Assembly: GCF_018127965.1 (NCBI RefSeq)
Contig: NZ_CP072350.1
Location: 620,001 to 684,000, forward strand
DNA length: 64,000 bases
From: Prevotella melaninogenica
GTDB taxonomy: Bacteria; Bacteroidota; Bacteroidia; Bacteroidales; Bacteroidaceae
Reading direction: 5' to 3'
Position numbers and translations under genes: made by a program. Positions 7,161 to 14,483 of the stretch are shown here, in pieces. How positions within the stretch are numbered: position 1 is the first letter of the stretch; the number at the start of each line of letters is the position of its first letter. The notes under the pieces are model-generated. The model had not been told where the DNA came from. It was given only the letters and a program-made list of their open reading frames with translations, and made no database searches.

Positions 7161-8735
7161 ATGAATAATAGAAAACAGAACAAATCAGTAGTTTATGAGA
7201 CAAGCAAGGAATGGTTGAAAGCTAAGCAAGATCTTTTAAATTGGGTTGCTTCTCAACCAAAAGTTCATTCTATTGCAAGTGGACTTGGTATAAGACCTGA
7301 ACACTCGGGAAAATTTGCCTTTATACCTGCTAACTTGGATTTAGAAGCTCATTTAAGAAATTTTCCTGTGACAAATTATTATTTTGTAGAGGATTGTGGT
7401 GGACACATAAAGACTGTAAATACTAATGGAACTTTTGGTGCTGTATTTGATGAAGAAAGATTAATTTATCTAATTGGCTTGATTTATTCCATCCCAGGCA
7501 GAAATAAGGACTTAATATCAGAAGATGGTTTTGTTAGTATCAATTCTGCAATTTTAAGGGACTTTTTTAAAGATTACCTATCATATTTAGACTACTTACT
7601 TCGTACAGGTATTTTCATAACAGATAGCCAATACATAGTAGGGAAAAAATCTATTGGGTACAAATTAAGTGATACTTATTGTAATTCTCCACTAAGAACT
7701 TACATATACAGACATTCACGAGAAAATCAATCTCATAGTGCAGTTATAGAAGCTGGTAATAATTACCTGCTTTCTTGGTATAACAATAACCTGCAAATTA
7801 ATGCAAGCATTGCATTAGAATATGCAGAAAGAAAATATAGAGAAAAGATTGCAGGAGGGGTTGATACTTGGGATTACAACAGAGACACCCATCAAAGGAA
7901 GAATCCAAAGTTACAATATTATGCAATACGTTATAATATTGAGTCTATAATACAGGAAGATTATAAAGTTAAAATAGATGATACTGTGCATAGGCTTCAC
8001 TCTGTACTTACCAATATGCAAAAAGACTATAGAAATTTCATTAAATATGATGGAAGGGACTTAGTTAGTATTGATATTTCTAATAGTCAACCTTACCTAT
8101 TATGCTTACTCTTAAATCCTTTGTTTTGGGATAAAAGTTCAGCATTAGCTGTAAACATAGGTAAGTTACCTGCAAATGTTCAAAACTTATTTTCAGAAGA
8201 AGATTTATCATCATTGCAAGCCTATGTATATAGAATAAGGCATGATGAAAAGGTCAATGAATACATACACTATGCTTCTGAAGGACATATTTATGAGTAT
8301 ATGTTAGAAAGGACAAGAGAAAATGGTGAAGAATATCAAAGAAAAGATATGAAAATTATGATACTGATGACTTTCTTCTCAGACAACAAATTTTTAAATC
8401 AGCCAGGTGCAAAACTTAAAAAACTTTTTAAGCTCTCATTCCCAAAGATTTACGGATTAATACATGCCATAAAGAAAGGAAGAGATGGCAAGAAAAAATT
8501 GGCAGTACTACTTCAATCAATAGAGAGCACTATAGTACTACAAATATGCTGCAAAAAAATATGGGAAGAAAATGCTCATCAAGTACCTATATTTACAATA
8601 CATGACTCAATCTGCACAACTTTGGAGTATGAAGACTTAGTCTTCAATGTAATGACTACAACTTTAAATGATATAGTCCAAGTTACCCCCAACCTAAAAA
8701 AGGAGTATTGGACTCCACGGAATTTATCCTTGTAA
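7161..8735 (+). CDS. Divergent family A polymerase-like protein
   Basis: A 524-residue protein whose C-terminal half carries, in order and spacing, the three palm motifs of single-subunit family A polymerases (DNA polymerase I, T7 RNA polymerase). Motif A is LVSIDISNSQP with D305. Motif B is RKDMKIMILMTFFS with R394, K398, F406 and S407, aligning to the R-x3-K-x7-Y/F-G helix. Motif C is FTIHDSI with H481 and D482, the HDE/HDS turn of the family. Before motif A comes HRLHSVLTNMQKDYR. The N-terminal ~290 residues are unrecognised and no 3'-5' exonuclease motif is seen. It may replicate the element or make primers; activity is inferred. It has its own promoter between two terminator-like hairpins. 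Confidence 0.72.
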   Translation: MNNRKQNKSVVYETSKEWLKAKQDLLNWVASQPKVHSIASGLGIRPEHSGKFAFIPANLDLEAHLRNFPVTNYYFVEDCGGHIKTVNTNGTFGAVFDEERLIYLIGLIYSIPGRNKDLISEDGFVSINSAILRDFFKDYLSYLDYLLRTGIFITDSQYIVGKKSIGYKLSDTYCNSPLRTYIYRHSRENQSHSAVIEAGNNYLLSWYNNNLQINASIALEYAERKYREKIAGGVDTWDYNRDTHQRKNPKLQYYAIRYNIESIIQEDYKVKIDDTVHRLHSVLTNMQKDYRNFIKYDGRDLVSIDISNSQPYLLCLLLNPLFWDKSSALAVNIGKLPANVQNLFSEEDLSSLQAYVYRIRHDEKVNEYIHYASEGHIYEYMLERTRENGEEYQRKDMKIMILMTFFSDNKFLNQPGAKLKKLFKLSFPKIYGLIHAIKKGRDGKKKLAVLLQSIESTIVLQICCKKIWEENAHQVPIFTIHDSICTTLEYEDLVFNVMTTTLNDIVQVTPNLKKEYWTPRNLSL

Positions 8736-8977
8736 GATAGGAAACTAAGCACTTTTGAGGATATTTTGGGCAAAATAATAAGCAGTCTGTCTTTCATATC
8801 TTTTTTTACAACATTTTTGGCATAATCTATAATCCCGAAAGGTGCAATATGCCCCCCTATGGGCTATTTGAAATATATTAAGCCCCTATCTTTCTGTGAG
8901 CAACATACACCACCCCAACCCCCCCTTGCCTTTGGGCAAGGGGATATTCCCTCCCATAACAATTAACAAAAAGAATT
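8736..8977 (+). other. Noncoding gap with C-rich region and strong hairpin
   Basis: This 242-bp gap has no convincing open frame. At its 3' end CCCCTTGCC (8922-8930) and GGCAAGGGG (8935-8943) form a perfect 9-bp stem with a TTTG loop inside an unusually C-rich stretch for this AT-rich element. It lies 34 bp before the next start codon and has no T-tail, so it may be a leader structure and not a terminator. Confidence 0.5.
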
Positions 8978-9250
8978 ATGGAAAGTACATTGAAATTTAT
9001 TCAGACATTGTCTGTGGAGGAGTTTAAAGCTCAAAAGGGAGTGAATGTGATTGAAGTGAAGCAAAACCCTGCAACAGGTAAATGCTTCTTCACTTATGGA
9101 TTTGAAACAGGTGCTGTGAGTGAGAGGTTTTTGAAAGGAGAACTCAAGACACCTGTTATCTCACAAGTATGCTCAGCTGAAACAGGAGATATGTTCTACT
9201 TGTTACATGAAAGAGCAGAGAATGCAGCAGCTACATTAGCTACTTTGTAA
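8978..9250 (+). CDS. Small conserved-looking protein of the element, unknown function
   Basis: A 90-residue soluble protein with no signal or membrane segment. The sequence has an alternating beta-like pattern in its first half (VNVIEVKQNP, KCFFTYGFE) and a C-terminal Ala/Glu helix (HERAENAAATLATL). No family is recognised. A good intrinsic terminator follows directly (9262-9295), so it forms its own transcript, separate from the ATPase gene. A small ssDNA-binding or regulatory role would suit its place in a replication-like module, but nothing in the sequence proves it. Confidence 0.65.
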   Translation: MESTLKFIQTLSVEEFKAQKGVNVIEVKQNPATGKCFFTYGFETGAVSERFLKGELKTPVISQVCSAETGDMFYLLHERAENAAATLATL

Positions 9251-9261
9251 GATTGAAAGTT

Positions 9262-9295
9262 AATAGCAAGAGGTGAAAACTTCTTGCTATTTTAT
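9262..9295 (+). terminator. Intrinsic terminator after the 90-residue gene
   Basis: AATAGCAAG (9262-9270) pairs perfectly with CTTGCTATT (9283-9291), extended by an A-T and a G-T pair, then TTATTTC. The hairpin overlaps an alternative GTG start (9273) for the next gene, which argues against that start. Confidence 0.75.
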
Positions 9296-9320
9296 TTCTG
9301 AACCATTAAATTTTTATGAT

Positions 9321-10202
9321 ATGGAGTTAAGGCAAACAACAAAGAAGCAGGTAAAAATAAAACTTGCTTTACAAGGTTGTGCAGGTAGTGGAAAGACCTA
9401 TTCTGCACTATTATTAGCCTATGGTTTATGTCATGATTGGAATAAAATTGCAATCATTGACACAGAGAATGGAAGTGCTGATTTATATGCCAGCCTTGGA
9501 GAGTACAATGTATTACAGCTAAAAGAGAATTTTACACCCGAAAAATACATTGAAGCTATCAATGTATGTGAAAGTGCAGGAATGGAAGTAATCATTATAG
9601 ACTCCATTTCATTATGTTGGGATAATCTTCTTGAATATCATGCTAATTTGCAAGGGAATAGCTTTACTAATTGGCAGAAAATCACTCCAAGAATGAATGC
9701 TTTTATGCAGAAAATTCTACAGAGTAATAGACATATCATTTGCACCATGAGGTGTAAACAGGATTATGTTCTTAATGAGAAGAATGGCAAGATGGTGCCT
9801 GAAAAGGTAGGATTGAAAGCTGTCATGAGAGATGGAATAGATTATGAATTTACCATTGTGTTTGATATTAATATGAAGCATCAATGTGTAACCTCCAAGG
9901 ATAGAACTAATCTCTTTGTGGGTCAGCCAGACTTCACCATTACAAGCCAAACAGGAGAGAAAATATCTGATTGGTGTAATGATGGTGTGAGTATGCAGAC
10001 TATTAAACAGCAGATTAAAGACTGCCAAACTTTGGAAGAGCTTACAAGGATATACCATCAATATCCCGAATATTATCAGCAGCTTAATTTTGAGTTTGTT
10101 GAGAAGAAGAAGCATCTTCAAAATAGTGAGAAAAGAATTATAAGTCAAACATTTAACTACATTCAAAATGGAAATAATGCAATTACAACCAGTCAGAGCT
10201 AA
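9321..10202 (+). CDS. P-loop ATPase, phage AAA_24 / Sak4-like
   Basis: A 293-residue NTPase using the ATG at 9321; the in-frame GTG at 9273 lies inside a terminator hairpin and adds an unlikely N-terminus. Walker A is GCAGSGKT (residues 19-26). Walker B is GMEVIIIDSI, with D94. A RecA-like core follows the pattern of phage nucleotide-binding proteins of the AAA_24/Sak4 group, which help load or anneal single strands in recombination or replication. After about residue 230 comes a poorly conserved charged tail. The 3' end overlaps the DUF3871 gene by 35 bp in another frame, implying coupled expression. Together with the polymerase-like gene it suggests a DNA-processing module. Confidence 0.75.
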   Translation: MELRQTTKKQVKIKLALQGCAGSGKTYSALLLAYGLCHDWNKIAIIDTENGSADLYASLGEYNVLQLKENFTPEKYIEAINVCESAGMEVIIIDSISLCWDNLLEYHANLQGNSFTNWQKITPRMNAFMQKILQSNRHIICTMRCKQDYVLNEKNGKMVPEKVGLKAVMRDGIDYEFTIVFDINMKHQCVTSKDRTNLFVGQPDFTITSQTGEKISDWCNDGVSMQTIKQQIKDCQTLEELTRIYHQYPEYYQQLNFEFVEKKKHLQNSEKRIISQTFNYIQNGNNAITTSQS

Positions 10203-11205
10203 GCAGAGCTTTCCTATCTTATATAGTAATGACCCTTTACCAATTACCTCTTTGAGGTCAACATTGGATAAGCCTATTTCAAGGCTACCATTTATTGAAG
10301 CCAACACAAAAGAAGTGGACTTCATGCACTTACAGAAAGACTGCATAGTACCAGTATTTAGCAAGGATAATGAGGTGACAATTTCTCACCCAGAGTTTAT
10401 CGAAGCTATTTGGAATGCTGCAAATACAGTTTTCCCACAAGAAGAGATAAACAAGCCTTTGATTAGAGTCAGCCATATTATCAAAGGTAGAACACCTGAA
10501 GCAGTCTGCAAGCCTGTAAATATGCTTTTGGAGGAAGAAAAGACTATTTACTATGAGAGGATGATGTTTTGCTTTGAGATACCTACAATCTTTGAAACCA
10601 TTGATGGCAGTAGGCTAAACCTCACCATTGGAGGAGTAAGAGCCTATAACCATGAAAATCTCTACAGCAAGAAGAGTATGGAGAAGTTCAAGGTTTTTAT
10701 TGGCTTTAAAAACCTTGTGTGTTGCAATATGTGTGTTAGTACAGATGGGTATAAGTCAGAGTTAAAGGTTATGTCAGTAAATGATTTGATGCAAGAAGCA
10801 ATTAGATTGTTTCAAAGTTATAAGTTTGAGAGTCATTTACAGATGATGTCAGCACTGCAAAATTACTCAATGACAGAGCATCAGTTTGCTCAATTTATTG
10901 GTAAAAGTAGGCTTTACCAATATATTCCTGCATCAAGCAAGAAGTTACTTCCACCTGTGTTATTAACTGATACACAGATAGGGCTTGTTGCAAGGTCATA
11001 TTATCAAGATGAGAATTTTTCCCAACATAATGATAATAACAAGGAAATTAGTATGTGGAATGTATATAACCTATTTACAGGTGCCAACAAGACTTCCTAC
11101 ATTGATAATTTCTTGGATAGAGCAAATAATGTTTCTGATGTAGCATTTGGTCTATGTGATACCATTAGTAATGTGAATAAAGATTTTGCTTGGTTTATTG
11201 AGTAA
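10168..11205 (+). CDS. DUF3871 family protein
   Basis: A 345-residue soluble protein that matches my knowledge of DUF3871, a family found in Bacteroidota mobile elements. Typical phrases are FIEANTKEV, CIVPVFSKDNE, RVSHIIKGRTPEA, GGVRAYNHENLY, CCNMCVSTDG, EHQFAQFIGKSRLYQY and NKTSYIDNFLDR. No enzymatic motif is evident. It is encoded directly after, and overlapping, the P-loop ATPase, and in similar elements accompanies integrase and replication-like genes, so a role in element maintenance is inferred. A 27-codon membrane peptide begins 2 nt after its stop codon. Confidence 0.85.
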   Translation: MEIMQLQPVRAKQSFPILYSNDPLPITSLRSTLDKPISRLPFIEANTKEVDFMHLQKDCIVPVFSKDNEVTISHPEFIEAIWNAANTVFPQEEINKPLIRVSHIIKGRTPEAVCKPVNMLLEEEKTIYYERMMFCFEIPTIFETIDGSRLNLTIGGVRAYNHENLYSKKSMEKFKVFIGFKNLVCCNMCVSTDGYKSELKVMSVNDLMQEAIRLFQSYKFESHLQMMSALQNYSMTEHQFAQFIGKSRLYQYIPASSKKLLPPVLLTDTQIGLVARSYYQDENFSQHNDNNKEISMWNVYNLFTGANKTSYIDNFLDRANNVSDVAFGLCDTISNVNKDFAWFIE

Positions 11206-11207
11206 TT

Positions 11208-11291
11208 ATGGAAATAGTCATCATGTTACTATTGAAAATAATAGGTTTCTTCGTAGTGCTATTTATCATTTGTGGTGCAAATAACAACTAA
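11208..11291 (+). CDS. Putative 27-residue single-pass membrane peptide
   Basis: ATG at 11208 starts 2 nt after the DUF3871 stop codon and runs 27 codons to a TAA at 11289-11291. The peptide is almost entirely hydrophobic (MLLLKIIGFFVVLFIICG) with a polar NNN tail, consistent with a small membrane peptide. Tight spacing to the upstream gene and a terminator 17 bp downstream make it a plausible last gene of that transcript. There is no homology evidence. Confidence 0.4.
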   Translation: MEIVIMLLLKIIGFFVVLFIICGANNN

Positions 11292-11307
11292 TCTTTTGTT
11301 AATTGTG

Positions 11308-11345
11308 AGCCTTGGTGTGTAAAAATATACATCAGGGCTTTTTTT
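11308..11345 (+). terminator. Terminator ending the replication-like module
   Basis: AGCCTTGGTGT (11308-11318) pairs with ACATCAGGGCT (11329-11339) through two G-T pairs, followed by seven T residues. It separates the ATPase-DUF3871 transcript from the RNA/cargo region. Confidence 0.8.
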
Positions 11346-11430
11346 CAATTAAATAAGGAATATAGCTCACACCTTAGGTAATATGTGTATTTTTATCTTT
11401 AAATTATGTGTACAACTGAAAGATATTTTA

Positions 11431-11438
11431 TATCTTTG
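11431..11438 (+). promoter_or_regulatory. -7 box for the structured RNA / cargo transcript
   Basis: TATCTTTG matches TAnnTTTG. A start site about 7 nt downstream would begin the structured region at roughly 11446. No strong -33 TTTG is seen at the expected distance. Confidence 0.55.
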
Positions 11439-11445
11439 CAAAATA

Positions 11446-11665
11446 AACATAAAAATGAGATAAAAGTTTAACAAGACATATTAAAAGAAGTGTTTGCTTC
11501 TTGATTGATGTTATCAGAGAAATCGCCAATTTCAAAAGGAATAACCATCAACAACAAGAAAGTGAATGCTTGCACCTATGGGTGTGGGCTTTCCTTGTTT
11601 GATTGGTTATAGGTGTTTGGCGATGCCTTCTGATAAGCACTCAGGGTTTAGTCTGCACCTTTTTT
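11446..11665 (+). ncRNA. Candidate structured RNA (~220 nt) heading the cargo genes
   Basis: A 395-bp gap contains a promoter box, then a long rod-like fold, then a T-run. A 5' hairpin (11485-11490 with 11497-11502) precedes P1 (11511-11518 with 11629-11636, 8 bp). P2 is 11522-11529 with 11617-11624 (8 bp) and P3 is 11541-11546 with 11605-11610, continuing as an imperfect stem to 11562/11589. The apical stem is CACC/GGTG (11573-11576 with 11581-11584). TGCACCT occurs twice (11571-11577, 11654-11660), and both copies can pair with AGGTG at 11611-11615. The second copy is followed by TTTTTT, so two exclusive folds, one terminator-like, are possible. It could be a stand-alone RNA or an attenuating leader for the gene 23 nt downstream. 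No known RNA family is recognised. Confidence 0.6.
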
Positions 11666-11687
11666 GTGTCTATAACCTAATAGAAAA

Positions 11688-12368
11688 ATGGAATATAACA
11701 AGGAAAGAAAACCTAAGAACAATGGTTGTATATTTAGTATAGTATTTTTTTTAGGCTTAGTAGCATTAGCAATGGTATTAGATAGCAAAGAAGCAGTACA
11801 ACTCTTTGGGGTTATACCACTATTCATTGCAGGAATGTTCTTAATATTCTATGTTGCAAATAAAGTTGAAGATGAAGTAAGGGATGTAAAAGAAACAAAT
11901 GCTAAGTCTAAATATATTGCAAAATTAAACTCCAAGCCTTATAATGAGCTATATGATAGTGGAATATTATCTGATGTTGAACAGGTCACAGGCATTAATT
12001 TGGCAACTTATGGAGATAAAAATGCTAAGGAACTTATTGAAACTATGATAAGATGGTCAAAAAAAGTCAATTGCCCCATCTCACAAATATTTATGACATA
12101 TTTTCATTTTTTAGAAGATAGAGATGATGAGGGCTTGCTGTCTAAAAGTCATATTTTAGACCTTATTAATGATATTGTAACTGAAAAGAACAAGGAAATA
12201 GAAAATTTCAATATTGAACCCAAGAATACTTGTGCTTATTATAAGATGAAATGGCTAAAGAAGTTTATTGATGGGAGAAATGATTATCTATCATCAGAAT
12301 ATAATATGCCAAAAATAGAAACCAAGGATATGGGTGAATTTATATCTATTTGGGAATCAAAAAGTTAA
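11688..12368 (+). CDS. Cargo protein A: membrane protein, paralogue of the next gene
   Basis: A 226-residue protein with two hydrophobic segments near the N-terminus (about residues 15-32 and 37-56) and a cytoplasmic-looking C-terminal domain (about 90-226). That domain shares a clear pattern with the neighbour at 12400: VEQVTGINLATYGDK, then MIRWSKKVNCPI, then PKNTCAYYKMKWLKKF. The pair are diverged tandem duplicates. No enzymatic motif or known family is recognised. The gene begins 23 nt after the T-run of the structured RNA and is the first of five closely spaced plus-strand genes. Confidence 0.7.
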   Translation: MEYNKERKPKNNGCIFSIVFFLGLVALAMVLDSKEAVQLFGVIPLFIAGMFLIFYVANKVEDEVRDVKETNAKSKYIAKLNSKPYNELYDSGILSDVEQVTGINLATYGDKNAKELIETMIRWSKKVNCPISQIFMTYFHFLEDRDDEGLLSKSHILDLINDIVTEKNKEIENFNIEPKNTCAYYKMKWLKKFIDGRNDYLSSEYNMPKIETKDMGEFISIWESKS

Positions 12369-12399
12369 AAAAAACAATCTATCAAAAAAAATTAGAACA

Positions 12400-13032
12400 A
12401 TGAAAGTCTTTGGAATTATTTTAGAAATCTTTGCTGCAATGAATTTACTTGTAGCAATCATTGCATCTGCTAATAATGCAAATGCAAATGTAGTTATGTC
12501 AAAAGTGTCAAGTGCTTTTCTTTTGGCTGCCATAGGTGGTCTTCTTCATTATTTTGGGAATAAGAGAAATGCTGCTAAGAATGACACAAGCACTCCTACC
12601 GCACATAACAATCAAAAGATACAGGTTAATACAACTAACACAGGTGATTCAGATGTACTTTCTGCACTTCTATTGATGAAAGCAGTTGAAAAGCTAACAG
12701 GAGTAAACCTTAGCACTTCTAATGATAAAGATAGAGAAGAACTTTTGCAATCAATGACAAGATGGTCAAAAAATCTTGGCTGTGATATACTCAATATAAA
12801 ACATGTGTTCATGGAGAAAACACTTGAAACCTTTGATTCTGATGAACTGGGAGTGGTTATATCCCAATTAAAAAATGAAAAAATAGCAGAAGAAGCAAAA
12901 CATTTTGGTATAGCAGAGAAGAATACATGCACATTTTACATGATAAAATGGCTCTCAGAAATGGATAAAATGAAGTCTATGAAAGTTCATCCCAATCATG
13001 CAGTAAAAGAGGACAATGATTTACCTTTTTAA
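12400..13032 (+). CDS. Cargo protein B: membrane protein, paralogue of cargo protein A
   Basis: The ATG at 12400 gives 210 residues; an upstream in-frame start would overlap gene A and is less likely. Two hydrophobic segments (about residues 3-25 and 34-50) are followed by a polar linker and the shared domain: VEKLTGVNLSTSNDKD, MTRWSKNLGCDI and EKNTCTFYMIKWLSEM, matching gene A in order and spacing. The C-terminus is acidic, ending DNDLPF. Membrane hairpin plus cytoplasmic domain in both copies suggests they act together, perhaps as a heteromer. The function is not recognised. Confidence 0.7.
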   Translation: MKVFGIILEIFAAMNLLVAIIASANNANANVVMSKVSSAFLLAAIGGLLHYFGNKRNAAKNDTSTPTAHNNQKIQVNTTNTGDSDVLSALLLMKAVEKLTGVNLSTSNDKDREELLQSMTRWSKNLGCDILNIKHVFMEKTLETFDSDELGVVISQLKNEKIAEEAKHFGIAEKNTCTFYMIKWLSEMDKMKSMKVHPNHAVKEDNDLPF

Positions 13033-13047
13033 CCAAAAAAATAAGAT

Positions 13048-13422
13048 ATGTGGATAGCAATAATAGCTATTATTGGTTTTATAGTATATAAAATCAGTAG
13101 GGAGAGCAATAATGATGTAGAGCTAAATGTCACTAAATATGGTGGTATGCTCAAGAAGTACAGCATTTTAGTGAATTATCTGCAAAATGCAGGATTAAGT
13201 ATAATTAAAGTTACAAAAGACTCTGTAATCCTCGGAAATGGAAATGCAATTTGGTCACTTGATTATGTAGCTAATAATCTTGAAGTCAGGGTTAAAGGTG
13301 AAGTTCCTTACTTAGGTTTACAAAGTCATGTTTGGTCATTTCCTAATGGCTATCCGCAAAGAAGCATGATAGAATCTATAGAAAGCTACATTAGAGGAAT
13401 GGTTGAACAACAAATCAGATAA
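13048..13422 (+). CDS. Cargo protein C: small membrane-anchored protein
   Basis: A 124-residue protein with one N-terminal transmembrane segment (residues 2-16, WIAIIAIIGFIVYKI) and a globular remainder of mixed strand/helix character. The gene starts 15 bp after gene B. The pattern NAIWSLDYVANNLEVRVKG looks like a beta-sandwich or ligand-binding edge, but no family is recognised. It keeps the membrane theme of the cargo and is probably co-transcribed with its neighbours. Confidence 0.65.
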   Translation: MWIAIIAIIGFIVYKISRESNNDVELNVTKYGGMLKKYSILVNYLQNAGLSIIKVTKDSVILGNGNAIWSLDYVANNLEVRVKGEVPYLGLQSHVWSFPNGYPQRSMIESIESYIRGMVEQQIR

Positions 13423-13441
13423 GGAATTACTACTAATAGAT

Positions 13442-13876
13442 ATGATATTCCCACTACACACAGGATTGGTTAAGGCAGGAATGCCTTTAATCATTTCATC
13501 GAAAGGACCAAATAAAGAGATAAAAAACCTTTGTTTTCTTATTGACACAGGCTCTACTCACAACATACTTTTCAGCTATGTATATGAGTTTGTTAAGGAT
13601 GATATAAAGCCATTAAACACCCAAAATAATTTAATGGGTTTTGAGGGCAAAAGTCAACAAGGAAAAATGGTTGAAGTAAATCTTTCCTTTGAAGAGAAAG
13701 ATTATAAGATACCAATGGTGATAATTGATGCCAATGCAGCTATGGAGAAAATCCATAAGGATTGTGGCATACAAATTCATGGTATATTGGGCATGTCCTT
13801 TCTCCTTGAACACCATTGGACTCTTGATTTCAAGAACTATATTGTAACAGATGAAACAGAACAGAAAGAAAAATAA
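13442..13876 (+). CDS. Cargo protein D: retropepsin-like aspartic protease
   Basis: The ATG at 13442 gives 144 residues; a TTG at 13403 would overlap the upstream gene. The sequence carries the single-lobe aspartic protease signature. The catalytic loop is CFLIDTGSTHN with D35-T-G-S, and a later hydrophobic-hydrophobic-Gly motif reads GILGMSFL (about residues 115-122), as in retroviral and bacterial retropepsins. Such a protein would have to dimerise to form an active site. No signal peptide is seen, so it should act in the cytoplasm, where a membrane-associated substrate such as proteins A-C is conceivable. Overlap by 26 bp with the next gene implies coupled translation. Confidence 0.78.
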   Translation: MIFPLHTGLVKAGMPLIISSKGPNKEIKNLCFLIDTGSTHNILFSYVYEFVKDDIKPLNTQNNLMGFEGKSQQGKMVEVNLSFEEKDYKIPMVIIDANAAMEKIHKDCGIQIHGILGMSFLLEHHWTLDFKNYIVTDETEQKEK

Positions 13877-14312
13877 CCAGGGTAAGGAAGTTAAGATAAG
13901 AGTAAGTGAAGAGGGGGCAGATTGGGGCTACACAATAATATGCAAAGTTGAAAAAAGAAAAAGCAATCTAATCCACCCATCTATTATCAATCAACTAAGT
14001 AAGTTTGATAATCCCGATATACTTGGTGTGGAAGATTTATGGATGGTAGAAGAAATGTCTGAAAATGAAAAGAAGCAGTGGATAGCAGAAACTCACAAAA
14101 TCTTGATTAATTCAAAGATTGACAATCCCTCTATTTTCAAGACTTTGGACAAATCATTAGTCTTATGTTATGACAAAAAATTAAGATTATGTAGAAGAGT
14201 TAAACTATATTTCGAGTATAATAAAAATCAGTTTTCAGAGATTTTCTATTTAGATAGTTCCTTGGACTCCGAAGATAATCCTATCGTAATAAATGAAAAA
14301 ATACTTGAGTAA
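13851..14312 (+). CDS. Cargo protein E: soluble protein of unknown function
   Basis: A 153-residue, highly charged protein without signal or membrane segments. The start codon lies inside the protease gene (26-bp overlap in another frame), a common arrangement for functionally linked pairs. Features include a basic N-terminus (MKQNRKKNNQGKEVKIRV), DILGVEDLWMVEEMSE and an acidic C-terminus. No family is recognised. It could be a partner, regulator or substrate of the retropepsin. No terminator is seen before the right att site. Confidence 0.65.
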   Translation: MKQNRKKNNQGKEVKIRVSEEGADWGYTIICKVEKRKSNLIHPSIINQLSKFDNPDILGVEDLWMVEEMSENEKKQWIAETHKILINSKIDNPSIFKTLDKSLVLCYDKKLRLCRRVKLYFEYNKNQFSEIFYLDSSLDSEDNPIVINEKILE

Positions 14313-14400
14313 ATTTCAAACTACAAATAAACAGCTCTATTATATTACTTCTTGTGGGTCAACCATACTAAGTAAAATGAATAGATAGCTGAAAATGATT

Positions 14401-14421
14401 TTGTTGGTTTATTGTTGGTTT
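14401..14421 (+). repeat. 21-bp subterminal direct repeat, right copy
   Basis: An exact copy of 5785-5805, 63 bp inside the right att site, in direct orientation. The shared position near both ends fits arm-type recombinase sites. Confidence 0.65.
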
Positions 14422-14483
14422 ATACACCCACAAAGAGTGAAATAAACAACTGATAATCAATAAATTATTGTACTTTAAATTGG

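Noticed and set aside
9273..9320. GTG start adding 16 residues to the P-loop ATPase
   Set aside because: It lies inside the intrinsic terminator hairpin of the upstream gene; the ATG at 9321 gives a compact family-like N-terminus.
9717..10364. 215-codon minus-strand open frame across the ATPase/DUF3871 junction
   Set aside because: It is antisense to two well-supported overlapping genes and has no recognisable domain.
11446..11690. Retron ncRNA or 6S RNA
   Set aside because: No reverse transcriptase lies nearby, and a 6S housekeeping RNA is not expected in a mobile element; the central-bubble signature is not clear.
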